14,741 bases of DNA, from NCBI GenBank assembly GCA_043797735.1, contig JAZDPH010000034.1:1-14741 (forward strand), in the 5' to 3' direction. Position 1 is the stretch's first letter. Each line of letters begins with the position of its first letter. Below are positions 14,465-14,741 of this stretch, piece after piece. Source of the DNA: BS750m-G77 sp043797735 (GTDB lineage: Bacteria > Omnitrophota > Gorgyraeia > Gygaellales > Profunditerraquicolaceae). The position numbers and the translations under genes were made by a program. The notes below the pieces were generated by a model. The model was not told where the DNA came from and made no database searches. It saw only the letters and a list, made by a program, of their open reading frames with translations.

Positions 14465-14570
14465 GTCTAAACTTATGGAGCGATAGCGACATAAGTTTAT
14501 GACCGAACTTATCCCGACGAGTATGTCGAAATTGTCGAAGAGAATTTCGACATATCTTACGAGTCGGGAT
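14465..14570 (+). repeat. Two-part hairpin element, copy 4 (tuf/rpsJ gap)
   Basis: Hairpin A spans 14465-14503. GTC (14465-14467) pairs with GAC (14501-14503), TAAACTTATG (14468-14477) pairs with CATAAGTTTA (14490-14499), T14500 is unpaired, and the apex is GAGCGATAGCGA. The outer arms GTC/GAC replace GGCCA/TGGCC of copies 1 and 3 while still pairing, and the apex changes from GTAA to GATA between the same GC/GC pairs. The linker GAACTT leads into the 60-nt hairpin B at 14511-14570. It begins 5 nt after the tuf stop. Confidence 0.88.
14511..14570 (+). repeat. 60-nt nested palindrome, second identical copy
   Basis: It is base-for-base identical to 11041-11100; identity extends 8 nt upstream, so 68 nt (14503-14570) match 11033-11100. 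Beyond that the flanks differ: hairpin A arms on the left and unrelated bases on the right. The pair brackets fusA-tuf as direct repeats 3.47 kb apart. Confidence 0.93.
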
Positions 14571-14582
14571 GAGGGAACTAGA

Positions 14583-14594
14583 ATGCTCATTTAA
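14583..14594 (+). other. Possible four-codon upstream mini-ORF before rpsJ
   Basis: ATG-CTC-ATT-TAA ends one base before the rpsJ ATG. It has GAGGG (14571-14575) about 7 nt upstream, whereas the rpsJ start itself has no close Shine-Dalgarno sequence. Ribosomes could initiate here and re-initiate on rpsJ. A chance origin is quite possible. Confidence 0.2.
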
Positions 14595-14595
14595 A

Positions 14596-14741
14596 ATGCA
14601 AAAGATTCGAATTAAACTAAAGGCATACGACCACAGGCTTTTGGATCAAGCAGTAACGGAAATTGTGGATACCGTAAGGCGTACGGGTGCCAAGTTATCC
14701 GGCCCTGTTCCGCTTCCTACGAAAAGGGAAATTTATACGGT
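14596..14741 (+). CDS. rpsJ: 30S ribosomal protein S10, 3'-truncated by window edge
   Basis: S10 is a 30S head protein and, as NusE, the partner of the NusG KOW domain in transcription-translation coupling. The first 48 residues are visible and match the family closely: MQKIRIKLKAYDHRLLDQAV at the start and GPVPLPTKREIYTV at the cut edge. Full S10 is about 100-105 aa. The start at ATG 14596 fits the family; the other upstream ATG (14583) runs into a stop after three codons. No clear ribosome-binding site lies at normal spacing. rpsJ usually heads the S10 ribosomal-protein operon (rplC, rplD and so on), which probably continues outside the window. Confidence 0.95.
   Translation, partial: MQKIRIKLKAYDHRLLDQAVTEIVDTVRRTGAKLSGPVPLPTKREIYT

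Noticed and set aside
453..14570. Repeated palindromes as a CRISPR array or tRNA-like genes
   Set aside because: The copies are kilobases apart at gene junctions, not in tandem with spacers, and none folds as a cloverleaf or shows tRNA consensus loops.

Overview
The window is one uninterrupted, co-directional (+ strand) block of core transcription and translation genes. It starts inside nusG and continues rplK-rplA-rplJ-rplL-rpoB-rpoC-rpsL-rpsG-fusA-tuf, ending inside rpsJ. Both ends are cut by the window. It is the bacterial rplKAJL-rpoBC block joined directly to the str operon (rpsL-rpsG-fusA-tuf) and to the start of the S10 operon. There are no IS elements, tRNAs, rRNAs, CRISPR arrays or accessory protein genes, and no gene-free stretch longer than about 150 bases. 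All proteins look intact.

The organism is a bacterium, most likely an uncultivated lineage near the PVC superphylum; Omnitrophota is my best guess, not proven. The pointers are a beta' subunit carrying the trigger-loop insertion typical of many Gram-negative phyla, a compact beta subunit (1134 aa) without the large E. coli insertions, and an EF-Tu whose switch I lacks the usual RGITI motif and reads KILTI inside an AKGGAVRDES context. From memory that resembles planctomycete-type EF-Tu.

The most interesting content lies between genes. The four intergenic gaps longer than 25 nt (nusG/rplK, rplL/rpoB, rpsG/fusA, tuf/rpsJ) each hold the same two-part element in the same orientation. It begins 2-5 nt after the upstream stop codon. 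Part A is a hairpin whose inner stem ends ACTTATG/CATAAGT, with a conserved unpaired T or TT on the 3' side, covarying arms and a GA-GC-rich apex. Part B is a second, nested hairpin after a short GAACTTA-like linker. Two of the B parts are identical over 60 nt (68 nt with linker). All other junctions are -4 to +22 nt. The elements therefore cut the superoperon into modules: [nusG], [rplK-rplA-rplJ-rplL], [rpoB-rpoC-rpsL-rpsG], [fusA-tuf], [rpsJ...]. Whether they are REP/MITE-like repeats tolerated at permissive sites or working RNA punctuation (processing, attenuation, stability) cannot be settled from this window.

The products work together. NusG and RpoB/RpoC form the elongation complex and couple it to ribosomes. 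L11, L10 and L12 build the GTPase-associated centre and stalk, which recruit EF-G and EF-Tu. L1 forms the E-site stalk; S12, S7 and S10 are small-subunit proteins. Perfect Shine-Dalgarno hexamers occur only before rplL and tuf, the two products needed in large excess.
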